A stretch of DNA of 64,000 bases from AP-15 sp963795485 (GTDB lineage Bacteria > Pseudomonadota > Alphaproteobacteria > ATCC43930 > CGMCC-115725), in NCBI GenBank assembly GCA_963795485.1, contig CAWCIL010000008.1, positions 744,001 through 808,000 on the forward strand, written 5' to 3'. Position 1 is the stretch's first letter, and each line of letters starts with the position of its first letter. The notes below the pieces were generated by a model that was given only the letters and a program-made list of their open reading frames with translations, was not told the origin of the DNA and did no database searches. Below, in pieces: positions 20,192 through 29,643 of this stretch. Position numbers and translations under genes: made by a program.

Positions 20192-21747
20192 ATGCCCGAT
20201 CGGTCCGCACCGGGCGTCGAGCCAGGCCACGCAGCCGGCGGCGAGGCCCGCGAGCGTGCCGGGCGCCCCGCCTTCGGCCTCAGCTTGGCCGGGCTCTTGA
20301 CCACGATGGCATTGGCCTCGCTCGACCAGAACATCGTCAGCACCGCGCTGCCGCGGATCGTCGCCGACCTCGGCGGGCTCGCCCATCTGGCATGGGTCAT
20401 TACCGCCTTCATGCTGACCTCGACCGCGACCGCACCGCTCTACGGGAAGCTCAGTGACATGCACGGGCGGCGGCCGCTGTTCGTCGTGGCGATCCTGGTC
20501 TTCGTCTCCGGCTCGGCACTATGCGGGCTTGCCCGTTCGATGACCGGGCTCATTCTGTTCCGCGGGTTGCAGGGCCTGGGCGCCGGCGGGCTGATGGTGC
20601 TGGCGCAGACGGCGATCGCCGATCTGGTCCCGCCGCGGCAGCGCGGCCGCTATCAGGGCCTGTTCACCGGCGTCTTCGCGCTGTGCAGCGTGACCGGGCC
20701 GGTGCTCGGCGGGGTGATCACCGAGGCGCTGTCGTGGCGCTGGATCTTCTATGTCAACCTGCCGGTCGGCGCCGTAGCGCTGAGCCTGATCCTGACCGCC
20801 CTGCCGCGCTCGGGGCGGCGCCCGGTCGCGCATCGGGTCGATTATCCGGGAGCGGCGCTCTTGATCATGACGACGGCGGCGTTGCTGCTGCTGCTGAGCT
20901 GGGGCGGCACGGTTGCCGCGTGGTCGTCGCCGACGATCGCCGGGCTGGCATTCGGCGCTATGGCGTTGTTGGCCCTCCTGCTCGCCCGCGAGCGCATCGC
21001 AGCGGAGCCGATTTTGCCGTTGGCACTGTTCCGCAACCCGGTCTTCGCGATCGCCGTCGCGGTCGTTGCGATCACCGCTATGGCGCTGTTCGGCGCCTTC
21101 GTCTTCCTGCCGACCTTCTTTCAGCTGGTTGCGGGCGAGAGCCCGTCAAAGGCCGGGCTTCTGACCACGCCAATGATGGGCGGGCTGATCGTCGCCTCGG
21201 TGCTCGGCGGCCGGCTCGTGTCGGCCCGTGGTCGGTACAAAGGATTGTCGGTGCTCGGCCTCGGGCTCGCCGTCGCCGGGCTCGTCGCGATCGCCGCCGC
21301 GGCGCGCGCGACAGCCCCGCTGCTGGCGATCGAGGCGGCGCTCGTCGTCACCGGCGCCGGGCTCGGGCTGGTGATGCCGAACCTGACCGTCGCGATCCAG
21401 AACGCGGTGAGACCCGAGACTGCTGGGGGTTGCCACCTCGGCGGTGTCGTTTTTCCGCTCGCTCGGCGGAGCGTTCGGGGTGGCGCTGTCGGGCAGTCTG
21501 CTGACCGGCCGGGTCAACGCGTCGCTGGCGGCGGCGGGCAGTGCCGCCGCAGCGGCGCGTCGCGCGGTCGCCGGCGGCGCCGGCGGCATAGCCCTCCTGC
21601 CGCCCGAATCTGCACAGCCTGGTGGCCATCGCTTATCGGCAGGCAGTTGCAACCACCTTCGCGACCGGGGCCGTGATCGCCGGGTTCGGCCTGGTGCTGC
21701 TGCTGTTGTTGCCGGAGCGGCCGCTGCGCGATACCGAGCCCGACTGA
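20192..21747 (+). CDS. DHA2 family (EmrB/QacA) MFS efflux transporter, two frameshifts near the C-terminus
   Basis: A 14-TM drug:proton antiporter of about 515 residues. Motif A-like GKLSDMHGRRPLF after TM2, motif D1 ALASLDQNIVSTALPRIV in TM1, and motif C GVFALCSVTGPVLGGVITE in TM5 are present. ATG 20192 has AAGGAG eight bases before it and is preferred to ATG 20159. Breaks near 21418 (a missing C at ETLLG) and 21607 shift the last two or three helices, which continue SAVSFFRSLGGAFGVALSGS and VIAGFGLVLLLLLPERPL to TGA 21745-21747. A second DHA2 gene follows. Confidence 0.85.
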
Positions 21748-21817
21748 GGAGCGCGCGGGCATGGTCTGCGGGCACCGCGTTTGCACGCTCCACGCGGTTC
21801 TGCTTTCGTAGCCGGGA

Positions 21818-23342
21818 ATGATCGACCCGGCCGGCACCCAACCTTTGCAGCCCTTGCATTTCAGCCGATCGGAGGTCCTGTCGGTCCTGTCCGGGCTGCT
21901 GCTGGCGATGTTCCTCGCCAGCCTCGACCAGACCATCGTCGCGACCTCGCTGTCGACCATGGCACAGGACCTGAACGGCTGGTCGCTGATGTCCTGGGTG
22001 GTCTCGGCCTACCTGGTCGCCTCGACGGTGACGACGCCGATCTACGGCCGGCTCAGCGATCTCTACGGACGGCGGCCGGTGCTGCTGATCTCGATCGCGC
22101 TCTTCGTCGCCGCCTCGGTGCTGTGCGCATTGTCGCAGACGATGCCGGAGCTGATCGGGGCGCGCGTGCTGCAAGGTGTCGGCGGCGGCGGCCTGCGCTC
22201 GGTTTCGCAGGCGGCGATCGCCGATGTCGTCCCGCCGCGCGAGCGCGGCCGATACCAGGGCTATTTTTCGAGCGTCATGGCGATCTCGAACCTGCTGGGC
22301 CCGGTGCTGGGCGGGTTCTTTGCCCAATATCTGACCTGGCACTGGATCTTCTGGATCAACATCCCGTTCGGTGCCTTGGCGCTCGTTCTGTGCAACCGCA
22401 ACCTGCGGCGCCTGCCCCGGCCGCGGCGCAAGCCGGTCATCGACTGGCTGGGTGCGGCGCTGATCATCGCCTCGACGACGCCGATCCTGATCGGGGTCGG
22501 CGGGGTCCAGGCGGCCGGCGGCTGGGGCCGGATCGACGTCCTCGTGCCGATCGCGATCGGCATCGTGCTGGTCGGCATCCTGATCGTGCGCGAGCGCGAG
22601 GCGCCCGAGCCGATGATGCCGCTGCGGCTGTTCGCCAACCGCATCTTCGCCGTCGGCAGCCTGATCGCCTTCACCATGTCGATGGTGATGATCGCGCTGA
22701 TCATCCTGGTGCCGCTCGACTTCGAGCTGGTCTCGGGGTTGGCGGCCGACCAGGCGGGCATCCGCCTGATGCCGATGACCGGCGGCACGGTGCTGGGCTC
22801 GTTCATCGCCGGGCAATTGGTCACCCGCACCGGGCGCTACCGCCTCTATCCGATCCTCGGCGCCACGGCGATGACCGGTTTGTGCGCGGCGATCGCCATG
22901 TTCGGGCTCGGCCACGCGGCGCTGATCGACACGGCGCTGACCGGAGGGCTCGGAATCGCCTTCGGGTTTCAATTGTCGCCGGTGGTCGTCGCGGTGCAGA
23001 ACGCGCTCGAACTGGCCGATACCGGGATCGGGCTGTCGGTGCTGATGTTCTTTCGCCTGATCGGCGGAGCCTTTGGCGTGGCGTTGCTGACCGCACTCTT
23101 GGTCGGCGGGCTCGATGCCGGCGCGCTGGCGGTGCCGGGCCACGCCGTTCTCGGCGCCAATCCCGGGATCGCGCTGCTCCATCTCGACCAGATGCACATC
23201 ATCAACCGGCCATTGCTCGCGGGCCTCGCAAGGGCGATGCGCACAGCCTTCGCCGCATGTCTATGTCTATGCCACGGTCATTTCCGCGCTGACCGCGTTC
23301 GGCTCGCTGTGGCTGAAGGAGATCCCGCTGCGCACTAGCTGA
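21818..23342 (+). CDS. DHA2 family (EmrB/QacA) MFS efflux transporter, C-terminal frameshift
   Basis: Second 14-TM DHA2 transporter, about 505 residues: ASLDQTIVATSLSTMAQDL (TM1), GRLSDLYGRRPVLLISI (motif A) and AISNLLGPVLGGFFAQYL (motif C). Near 23240 the frame changes; the correct end is HVYVYATVISALTAFGSLWL then KEIPLRTS, stopping at 23342, a final helix. The tandem with the preceding transporter suggests duplication and divergence or a two-transporter resistance locus; no TetR/MarR regulator is next to them. Substrate unknown. Confidence 0.85.
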
Positions 23343-23461
23343 GCCTGGTCGCTGCAGCCGGCTTTTCCCTGACATCACCGCCCTTCGCCTGCTCGGAGCG
23401 ATGGCGGCGGATGGTCCGGCATGTTAAAGTGCGCGCGTTCTGGATCGGAAGGCTGACGGCG

Positions 23462-23680
23462 ATGAAGGTCAGGATCGAATACTGCGTGCCTTGAAACTAC
23501 CTGCCCAGAGCCCTCCGTGCGAGGGCGCAACTCGAGGAAAAGTACGGAGCCGAGGTCGAGCTCGTCAAAGGGACGCGCCGGTGTGTTCGAGATCACCGTC
23601 GACGGCAAGCTCGCGTTTTCGAAAAAGCAGCTGGGGCGTTTCCCGGAGGACGCCGAGATCGACGCCCTCGGGGCGGATAA
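23462..23680 (+). CDS. SelW-like (Rdx family) selenoprotein with in-frame UGA (CxxU)
   Basis: A small thioredoxin-like Rdx/SelW-SelT-SelH protein of about 73-95 residues. ATG 23462 reads MKVRIEYCVP, then TGA at 23492-23494, then NYLPRALRARAQLEEKYGAE and VELVKG; after a one-base indel near 23572 it continues GVFEITVDGKLAFSKKQLGR and FPEDAEIDAL. Cys8-x-x-UGA11 matches the CxxU redox site of this family, the flanking YC and NYLPRA fit, and the GVFEITVDG / SKK-x-GRFP segments are family hallmarks. A hairpin meeting bacterial SECIS rules lies downstream of the UGA. GGAAGG lies about ten bases upstream of the ATG. The end is uncertain: TAA 23678-23680 needs another one-base shift; otherwise the frame runs to 23759. 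Gene callers would miss or truncate it. Confidence 0.8.
23492..23526 (+). promoter_or_regulatory. Predicted bacterial SECIS element for Sec insertion
   Basis: After UGA 23492-23494 there are 15 bases, then a perfect 6-bp stem GCCCTC (23510-23515) / GAGGGC (23521-23526) closing a five-base loop CGTGC. The UGA-to-apical-loop distance is 21 bases and G is the second loop base. These fit the published bacterial SECIS pattern (16-37 bases to the loop, a G in the first two loop positions). SelB would bind here to decode UGA as selenocysteine. Confidence 0.7.
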
Positions 23681-25190
23681 AGGGCCGGCGGAGGCCGGCC
23701 TCGGATCGGCGGTGGTCGCAGCAACGCAGCCTCCGGGCCGGCGCTGCGAACGAAGATGATGGCGCGCGCGTCGCGATAGGCGCGCCGCCAGCCCGGCAGA
23801 TGGTCGAGGGCGGCGACGGCGCCCTGCCGCGGTTCCAGCAACGCCCAGCGGATGTTCCAGCGGTCGAGAAGCTCGCCGAGCGCAGGTGCGTCGCCGTTTG
23901 CTGCATCGAGATAATCGGCGAGAAAGCCGTTGCCGAACAGTTCGATCCGGCCGTCGATAAAGGTCGGAACCCTGCGAAACGCCAAATAGCCGCCAAACCC
24001 CTCGCTGTTGAAGACCGGCCCGGTCAGTCCCATGCGCGCCGCAGCGGCGAGCGCCGATTTCGGGGTCGCCGGGTCGTCGGTCCGCACGATCGGCCGCAGC
24101 ATCAGCGGCAGGCTTATCGCCAGCGCCGCGGCGAGGCCCACGATGACCGCCGGAAGGGCGGCCGGCTCGGCCAATCGGGCGGCGAGACGGCTGACCGCGG
24201 ATGACGGGGCGGTACGGATCCGGGCGGCCAGCTGCGGCCCTAATGACCCCGCCACCGCGAGAGGTCCGACAAGGCCCAGCAGATCGGCATGGCGGGTGTG
24301 GGCGAGCGCCATGTGGCACAGCCCGACCAGCACCAGAACCCGCGTCACAGGCAGCTTGACCCCGGTCGTCAGGCCGAGGCCGATCAGCCCGAGCAGCATG
24401 ATTTCGAGCGGTTGAAAATCCTGGAAATTCGGGCTCAGCCACTCGCTGAACGAGGATTGCAGCGCCGGCATCGCCATCAGCCGAAAGGGCTGGGCAAAGC
24501 CGGCCGAGGCCGTTGGGCGTCATCAGCGCAGCGGCCAGCGAAAGTGCCGCGAACAGGCCCCAGCGCCGGGCTTCGAGCCGGCGGGGCGCCGGCCAGCACC
24601 GCCTCTGCTGCGAGATAGCAGGCGAGCAGCACGCCGAACAGATAGCTGTCGTGCAGATTGGCCCACAGCGCCATCGCCGGGAGCAGCCGGAAAGGCGGCT
24701 CGACGCCCGCATCGCGCGCCGCGAACAGGGCCCCCGACCACAGCACCAGCAAGGGCATCGCCAGCATGTGCGGCCGGGCCAAGAGATGGGCTTCGACCAG
24801 CGCGGCGGCGAGCGCGACCGCGATCAGGGCCGAAAACGGCTCGGCCCAGCGCAGCAGGAACCGGGTCAGCAATGCGAGGCTCGCGGCGAAGCAGGCGATC
24901 GTCAGCAGGACCACCCCGTTCCACCCGGCGGCACCGTAGATTGCCGCCATGACGATCTCCGCCAGCCATTCGTGCGGGACCCAGCACGCCCCGGCAAAGG
25001 TGTAGGAGAACGGGTCGTGCACCGGCAAAGCGCCGTGCGCCAGCATCCAGCGGCCGGCGGCGATGTGCAGATAGGTGTCGGGGTCGTGCAGCAACGCCCC
25101 GGGCTGGGCCAACGCCCGACCCAGAGCGAGCAGCGCCACGACCAGCGGCCAGGAAGGAACCAGCGCGCCCGGCCACCGCCGCGCCGCCAT
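23593..25190 (-). CDS. Multi-pass membrane protein, glycosyltransferase/PMT-like, frameshifted
   Basis: About 500 residues with many hydrophobic helices. It begins WPLVVALLALGRALAQPG then LLHDPDTYLHIAAGRWML and HDPFSYTFAGACWVPHEWLA, a luminal-loop pattern (acidic DPDT, then HEW) resembling PMT/GT39-like membrane proteins. Helices continue through breaks near 24590 and 24490. The C-terminal soluble part has FNSEGFGGYLAFRRVPTFID, GRIELFGNGFLADYLDA and WALLEPRQGAVAALDHLPGW. Start ATG is at 25190. The 3' end is unclear: no stop occurs before 23593 in this frame, which would overlap the SelW gene, so a lost stop near 23700 is likely. Substrate unknown. Confidence 0.6.
23683..23700. terminator. Hairpin between convergent genes, possible bidirectional terminator
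   Basis: GGCCGGC (23683-23689) and GCCGGCC (23694-23700) form a perfect 7-bp stem around GGAG. It sits just after the proposed SelW stop and at the 3' side of the convergent membrane-protein gene. No T-tract is visible, so intrinsic termination is uncertain. Confidence 0.4.
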
Positions 25191-25326
25191 CCGCCCGGTG
25201 GCCGGTCCCGACAGATCGATCGGCGCGATGCCCGCTGCCCTCCCCGTGTGCCGGCCCGGCACATGCCGGCACCGCTGCGATCGCAGTCTCGCAGCGCAGG
25301 GTGAGCGAAGGCTTAACCCGATGCGG

Positions 25327-26622
25327 CTATTTGGCCGCGACCGGCACGTCCTCGGCGTACATCTCGGGCAGCACGGTATGGCGCCAGGTCTCCTGACGCG
25401 GGAAAATCTTTTCGATCGCCCGCGCTGAGTAATAGCTGGTGTCGACACCCGGCGGGCTGCCGCCGGCCTGCACGGTCTTGACCGCATCGAGCAACAGCCG
25501 CCGCGTCGCGATGATCGCGCGGTCAGCCGGACCCAGATGCTCCTTGGAGCGGTCGACGATCGGCCCCATCCCCTCCTGCACTGCGCGGTCCTGGGTGTTG
25601 ATGCCGTCGATGCCGGTAAAGGTCTCGTTTTTCTGCACCTGGCGGTCGATCATCCAGTTGTTGCGCGCGTTGCGGAACGAGCGGAACTCTCCCGAGGTCT
25701 CGACATAGTCGGGGCCGTTGCCGTTGCCGCGCTCCATGCGGTCGTCGTCACTCAGCCCCGCCTCGCCAAAGCTGTACATCCAGTTCCACACCATGCAGTT
25801 CTCGTCGTCGATCGGGACCCAGATGTGCCCGGCGATGTTGGTGCGGTCGCCGCCGCCCAAGGCGCGGCCCAATTGCTGCGGCCGAATCTGGGTGAACGGC
25901 ATGACGAAATGGTACGAACGCACATAGGTCTTGTCGTCGTCGAGCGGCCGGATGCCGACATAGCGATAGCCGTAATCGGTCACGTCGACTTCGAGCAATG
26001 GCGCCCGCCCGCGCACGAACGGCCCCTGCACCGGGATGCCGGGGCGGCTGGTGTTGGGCGTGATCGTGCGATGCAGGATCGGGGCGTGCGAGGTGTCGAT
26101 GCCGCCCTCGAGCGCCTGCAGCCAGTTGCATTCCTCCCACACTTTCGAGACGTGGCGGTGGGTTTCCGGCACCTGGGTCCATTCGAAGGCCGGGGGAGCG
26201 GGCATCTTGTCCTTTGGCCCCAGATAGGCCCAGATCACATCGCCCATCTCGACCGTCGGATAGGCGGTCAGCCGGACCTTATTGCAGAACGGCTCGGGCT
26301 CGTTCATCTGCTCGACGCACTTTCCGTCGACGTCGAATTTCCAGCCGTGATAGATGCAGCGCAGCCCGGATTCTTCATTGCGCCCAAACCACAGAGAGGC
26401 GCGGCGGTGTGGGCAGAATTCGTCGACGAGCCCGATGCGGCCATCGCTGTCGCGGAAGCCGACGAGCTTTTCGCCGAGCAGCTGAACGCGCACCGGCGGG
26501 CAGTCGGCCTCGGGCAGCTCGCGGGTCAGCAATGCCGGGATCCAGTAGCGGCGCAGCACATCGCCCATCGGCGTTCCGGGACCGACACGGGTTACCAGCT
26601 CGTTGTCTTCGGGTGACAGCAT
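25327..26622 (-). CDS. Rieske oxygenase, phthalate 4,5-dioxygenase-type oxygenase component
   Basis: Intact 431-residue terminal oxygenase of the single-subunit (phthalate/vanillate) class. The Rieske centre is CPHRRASLWFGRNEESGLRC with CIYHGW; the mononuclear iron site is GGIDTSHAPILH. The opening SPEDNELVTRVGPGTPMGDV with RRYWIPALL is typical of phthalate 4,5-dioxygenase-like proteins. It needs a separate reductase, not found nearby. Possible substrates are aryl carboxylates or ethers; the exact one is unpredictable. The nearby MFS genes could supply substrates, but this is inference. Confidence 0.88.
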   Translation of the reverse strand: MLSPEDNELVTRVGPGTPMGDVLRRYWIPALLTRELPEADCPPVRVQLLGEKLVGFRDSDGRIGLVDEFCPHRRASLWFGRNEESGLRCIYHGWKFDVDGKCVEQMNEPEPFCNKVRLTAYPTVEMGDVIWAYLGPKDKMPAPPAFEWTQVPETHRHVSKVWEECNWLQALEGGIDTSHAPILHRTITPNTSRPGIPVQGPFVRGRAPLLEVDVTDYGYRYVGIRPLDDDKTYVRSYHFVMPFTQIRPQQLGRALGGGDRTNIAGHIWVPIDDENCMVWNWMYSFGEAGLSDDDRMERGNGNGPDYVETSGEFRSFRNARNNWMIDRQVQKNETFTGIDGINTQDRAVQEGMGPIVDRSKEHLGPADRAIIATRRLLLDAVKTVQAGGSPPGVDTSYYSARAIEKIFPRQETWRHTVLPEMYAEDVPVAAK

Positions 26623-26978
26623 CGGATGGCCTCCTAATCAAACGCTGATACGCCGCAACAGCGGCGAGCCGAATGCGATAATCAACCGATCGCGAAGCAA
26701 GGGCAAGAGCCGGCGGGTCGGCATGGCGGCGCAACGATGCGGGAAAATGCTTGCGCAAATTGTCGTTGCGAGGAGCCGCAAGGCGACGCGGTGATCTCGA
26801 CCGGCCGGCGCCACCGTCACCCCGAGATTGCTTCGCGAAGCCTGTCCTCGAGCTGGCCGCCGCCGGGCCCGTTGGCCCGCAATGACAACAGCCGAAGGCA
26901 AGAGCCGGCAGCCAGCACGGCTGCGCTTTCCTGCAGATCGTGCTATGGGATCGCCAAATCGCAGGAAGAGGGGGGATC
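26623..26978. repeat. Intergenic region with a palindromic TTGCGAGGAGC-type repeat, family C
   Basis: The 356-base spacer between the divergent oxygenase and GNAT genes contains GTCGTTGCGAGGAGCCGCAA at about 26761 and, inverted, GAGATTGCTTCGCGAAGC at about 26825 plus GGCCCGCAATGACAAC near 26873. This is the form of the widespread 'TTGCGAGGAGC...GCAATGAC' extragenic element. Promoters for both genes should lie here, but I cannot place them. No gene is seen. Confidence 0.55.
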
Positions 26979-27836
26979 ATGAGCATAGTCCTGCGATCAG
27001 GCGCGCCCGCCGACGCCGAGGTCTGCGGCGGCATCGCGTTCGAGGCGTTCAAGGCGATCTCCAGCGCACACAATTTCCCGTGGGACTTCCCCTCGCCCGA
27101 AATCGCGGTCGGGCTGATGAAAACCCTCTTGGCGCACCCGGGCTTTTATTCGGTGGTGGCCGAAGAGGACGGCGCGGTCGTCGGCAGCAACTTTGTCGAC
27201 GAGCGAGGTGTTGTCGCCGGCATCGGTCCGATCACGGTCGATCCGGCGGTGCAGAACCGCTCGATTGGCCGCCGGCTGATGCTGGCGGTCATTGAGCGCG
27301 AGGCCGGGCGCGGCGCCGCCGGGGTCAGATTGCTCCAATCGGCCTATCACAACCGATCGTTGTGCCTCTATACGAAGCTCGGTTTCGACAGCCGCGAGCC
27401 GTGCTCGAAAATGGAGGGGCCGCGCGTCAGCATGCGCTTTCCCGGCTATGCGGTGCGGCCGGCGAGCGCAGCCGACATCCCGGCCTGCAACGCGCTGTGC
27501 CGGCGGGTGCACGGGCATGATCGCGACGGCGAGCTGCGCGACGCGGTCCGCCAGGGCACGGCGCGCGTCGTCGAGCATCTTGGCCAAGTCACCGCTTATG
27601 CCAGCGAGCTCGCCTTTTTCGGCCACGCCGTCGCCGACAGCAACCAGGGTCTGATGGCGCTGATCGGCGCCGCATCCAGCTTCGAGCATGGCGGGTTTCT
27701 GCTGCCGACCCGTAACGGCGAGCTGTTTCGCTGGTGTCTCGAGCACGGGCTGCGGCTCGTGCATCAGATGACCCTGATGACGACCGGCCTCTACAACGAG
27801 CCCGCCGGCGCTTATCTGCCCTCGGTGCTGTACTGA
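26979..27836 (+). CDS. GNAT family N-acetyltransferase
   Basis: 285 residues. The N-terminal ~145 form a GNAT domain: VVAEEDGAVVGSNFVDE (beta 4) then the acetyl-CoA motif A in GPITVDPAVQNRSIGRRLML and YTKLGFDSREPC. The C-terminal half (GYAVRPASAADIPACNALCR onward) looks like a second, divergent acetyltransferase-like domain, as in two-domain GNATs. ATG 26979 follows a purine-rich GAGGGGGG. Substrate unknown. The 3' end overlaps the convergent methyltransferase gene by 25 bp. Intact. Confidence 0.85.
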   Translation: MSIVLRSGAPADAEVCGGIAFEAFKAISSAHNFPWDFPSPEIAVGLMKTLLAHPGFYSVVAEEDGAVVGSNFVDERGVVAGIGPITVDPAVQNRSIGRRLMLAVIEREAGRGAAGVRLLQSAYHNRSLCLYTKLGFDSREPCSKMEGPRVSMRFPGYAVRPASAADIPACNALCRRVHGHDRDGELRDAVRQGTARVVEHLGQVTAYASELAFFGHAVADSNQGLMALIGAASSFEHGGFLLPTRNGELFRWCLEHGLRLVHQMTLMTTGLYNEPAGAYLPSVLY

Positions 27837-29269
27837 GAAAGGAGGCCGTGTGCGGTGAGAAAGCCGCGCCAGCCGGGCCAGCGCCGCTCGTCGATCGCCG
27901 CACCATCGCGCAGGGCGCCGAGCAATTCGCGATCGGCTTCGAGGGCGGTGCCGCAAGGGAGCGTCAGCCAGCCGATCTCGTCTTGACCGCCGAGCCGGCG
28001 CCAGATCGCGCAATTGAGCCGTTCGACCGGCGCAGATCCGGGTTCGACCGGCATCGCGTCGCCGGCGGCGCACAGGGTCAGCAGGTTATCGAGCAGGTCC
28101 GGCATGGCGGCGAGGCCGTCGAGCGGGCATGGCCCGGCCGCGAGCGCCGCGATGATCGTCCGCGCCGCCGGATTGTCATAGGCGTGCTCGCCGGCGGGGG
28201 TCGTCATCGAATAGGAGATGGCGGCGGCCGGGCGGGCCAGCGCATAGCTGCTGGCCAGGAGTTGGCGGGCGCGTTCCTCGGCGTCGAGGCGGCGGTTGGC
28301 GCGGTCGAAGACGTCGCGGCGCAGGCGTTGATCGAGAAAGAAATCGCGCACCAATTCGCCGATCTCGGGGTCGGCGATGCCGGAGAGGATCGCCCGCGCC
28401 GCATCGCTCAGGACCAGACCATCGAAATTCTCGATCAGGGTTGCCGAGCCGACCGGGGCGAGGCCGATCCCGGCCATCGCGGCGCGCATTTCGGTCACGT
28501 AGAGCGGCCGCCATGCGGCGTGCATGAATTCGTGCACGAGGTAGGCCGGGGGGTAGTCTTGCGGGCGCGCCTCGATCTCGGCGAGGGTAACGCTGGGCGT
28601 CAGCGCCGGCACCCCGGCGGCGGCCATCGCGCGCACGATGTCGGCCGCGGCGGCAAAGCGCGCGGCGCCGTCGCCCGCTTGCTGCCGCCCCAATTCGGCG
28701 ACGAGGCGCTGAAACGGCAGGTCGCGCGCCCAGCCCGGCATCGCATTGTAGCTGACATAGACGAGGCCGCCGGGCTTCAGATGGCGATCGACAAACCGAC
28801 GCAGCGCCGTCTGCGCCGCGCCGTCGACCCAGCTGTAGACCCCGTGCGCCACGATGTAATCGAAGGGCGGCAGGTCGAGCTCGATCGCCGCGGCGAAATC
28901 GACCGCCTCGAGCCGCAAATTGGCGATCCCCGCCTCGGCCGCGAGACGGCGCGCACACGCGACATGCACCGGCATCGCGTCGATGCCGTGGAACCGGCCC
29001 TGCGGATGAGTCGCGGCAAGGATGATCGCGGTCACGCCCTGGCCGCAGCCGAGGTCGCACCATGTAAAACCCTGGTCGCGAGCGGGCGGCTCGACCCCGC
29101 AGACGAGGGCGGCATGATCGAGCCAGGCCGGTGCCAGCATCGGCTTGAAGTCGCGCAGATAGGGGATGTCGGCGACGTATCCTCCGATATTGCCGATCAC
29201 CGGCGCGCCCCCGAAATAGACGAAACCGGCCGCGCCCATTCGACGTTGGCAGAGGGCGATCGAATCCAC
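27812..29269 (-). CDS. Class I SAM methyltransferase with methyltransferase regulatory domain
   Basis: Up to 485 residues: a Rossmann methyltransferase domain with SAM loop WCDLGCGQGVTAIILA, acidic HGIDAMPVHVACA and FDYIVAHGVYSWVDGA, then a long C-terminal region of the MethyTransf_Reg type (VTLAEIEARPQDYPPAYLVH, MHAAWRPLYVTEM). Such proteins occur in many proteobacteria with unknown targets. The start is uncertain: ATG 29269 is the first, but homology begins only at YVADIPYLRDFKPMLAPAWL, so a later start is possible. Confidence 0.8.
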   Translation of the reverse strand: MDSIALCQRRMGAAGFVYFGGAPVIGNIGGYVADIPYLRDFKPMLAPAWLDHAALVCGVEPPARDQGFTWCDLGCGQGVTAIILAATHPQGRFHGIDAMPVHVACARRLAAEAGIANLRLEAVDFAAAIELDLPPFDYIVAHGVYSWVDGAAQTALRRFVDRHLKPGGLVYVSYNAMPGWARDLPFQRLVAELGRQQAGDGAARFAAAADIVRAMAAAGVPALTPSVTLAEIEARPQDYPPAYLVHEFMHAAWRPLYVTEMRAAMAGIGLAPVGSATLIENFDGLVLSDAARAILSGIADPEIGELVRDFFLDQRLRRDVFDRANRRLDAEERARQLLASSYALARPAAAISYSMTTPAGEHAYDNPAARTIIAALAAGPCPLDGLAAMPDLLDNLLTLCAAGDAMPVEPGSAPVERLNCAIWRRLGGQDEIGWLTLPCGTALEADRELLGALRDGAAIDERRWPGWRGFLTAHGLLSQYSTEGR

Positions 29270-29322
29270 GGCACATCAGGTCCGGGGCCAACCGCGCCCA
29301 GGCCAAACCGAGCGAGGCGGCG

Positions 29323-29577
29323 ATGTCGAAACTCAGCGTGATGATGCGAGCGGCCGGCGTCGCGGCGCTGCTCGGGCTCGGGGCATGCAGCGGACCGCCT
29401 TGGACACTCAACAAATCGGCGCACGAGATCACCTTGCGCTGGTATTCCGACAATACCCCGGATGCGGCGGCTTACGAAGTGGCCGCGCTGCATTGCGGAT
29501 CGTGGGGCAAATCCGCCGAACTCGCCTCGACCGTCAAGGACGGCAGCGACCAGATCGCGCAATACCGTTGCCGCTGA
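29323..29577 (+). CDS. Small conserved lipoprotein
   Basis: 84 residues: a signal peptide with lipobox GLGAC at about residue 22, then SGPPWTLNKSAHEITLRWYS, an AAALHC Cys and a C-terminal Cys (YRCR), which could pair. I recognise no named domain; the layout (short exported protein beginning after the lipobox with a Trp/Tyr-rich strand) resembles small hypothetical lipoproteins of alphaproteobacteria. It likely sits in the outer membrane facing the periplasm. Confidence 0.7.
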   Translation: MSKLSVMMRAAGVAALLGLGACSGPPWTLNKSAHEITLRWYSDNTPDAAAYEVAALHCGSWGKSAELASTVKDGSDQIAQYRCR

Positions 29578-29643
29578 AACCCGCTGCCGCTTGCGTTATA
29601 ATGGCCCGGGATGGTGGCGGGCGTCAGCAGCGGAGGGGTCGCG

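Noticed and set aside
21146..23197. Long minus-strand frame over the second DHA2 transporter
   Set aside because: Composition (His/Arg/Gln/Asp-rich) is that of an antisense shadow of a high-GC gene.
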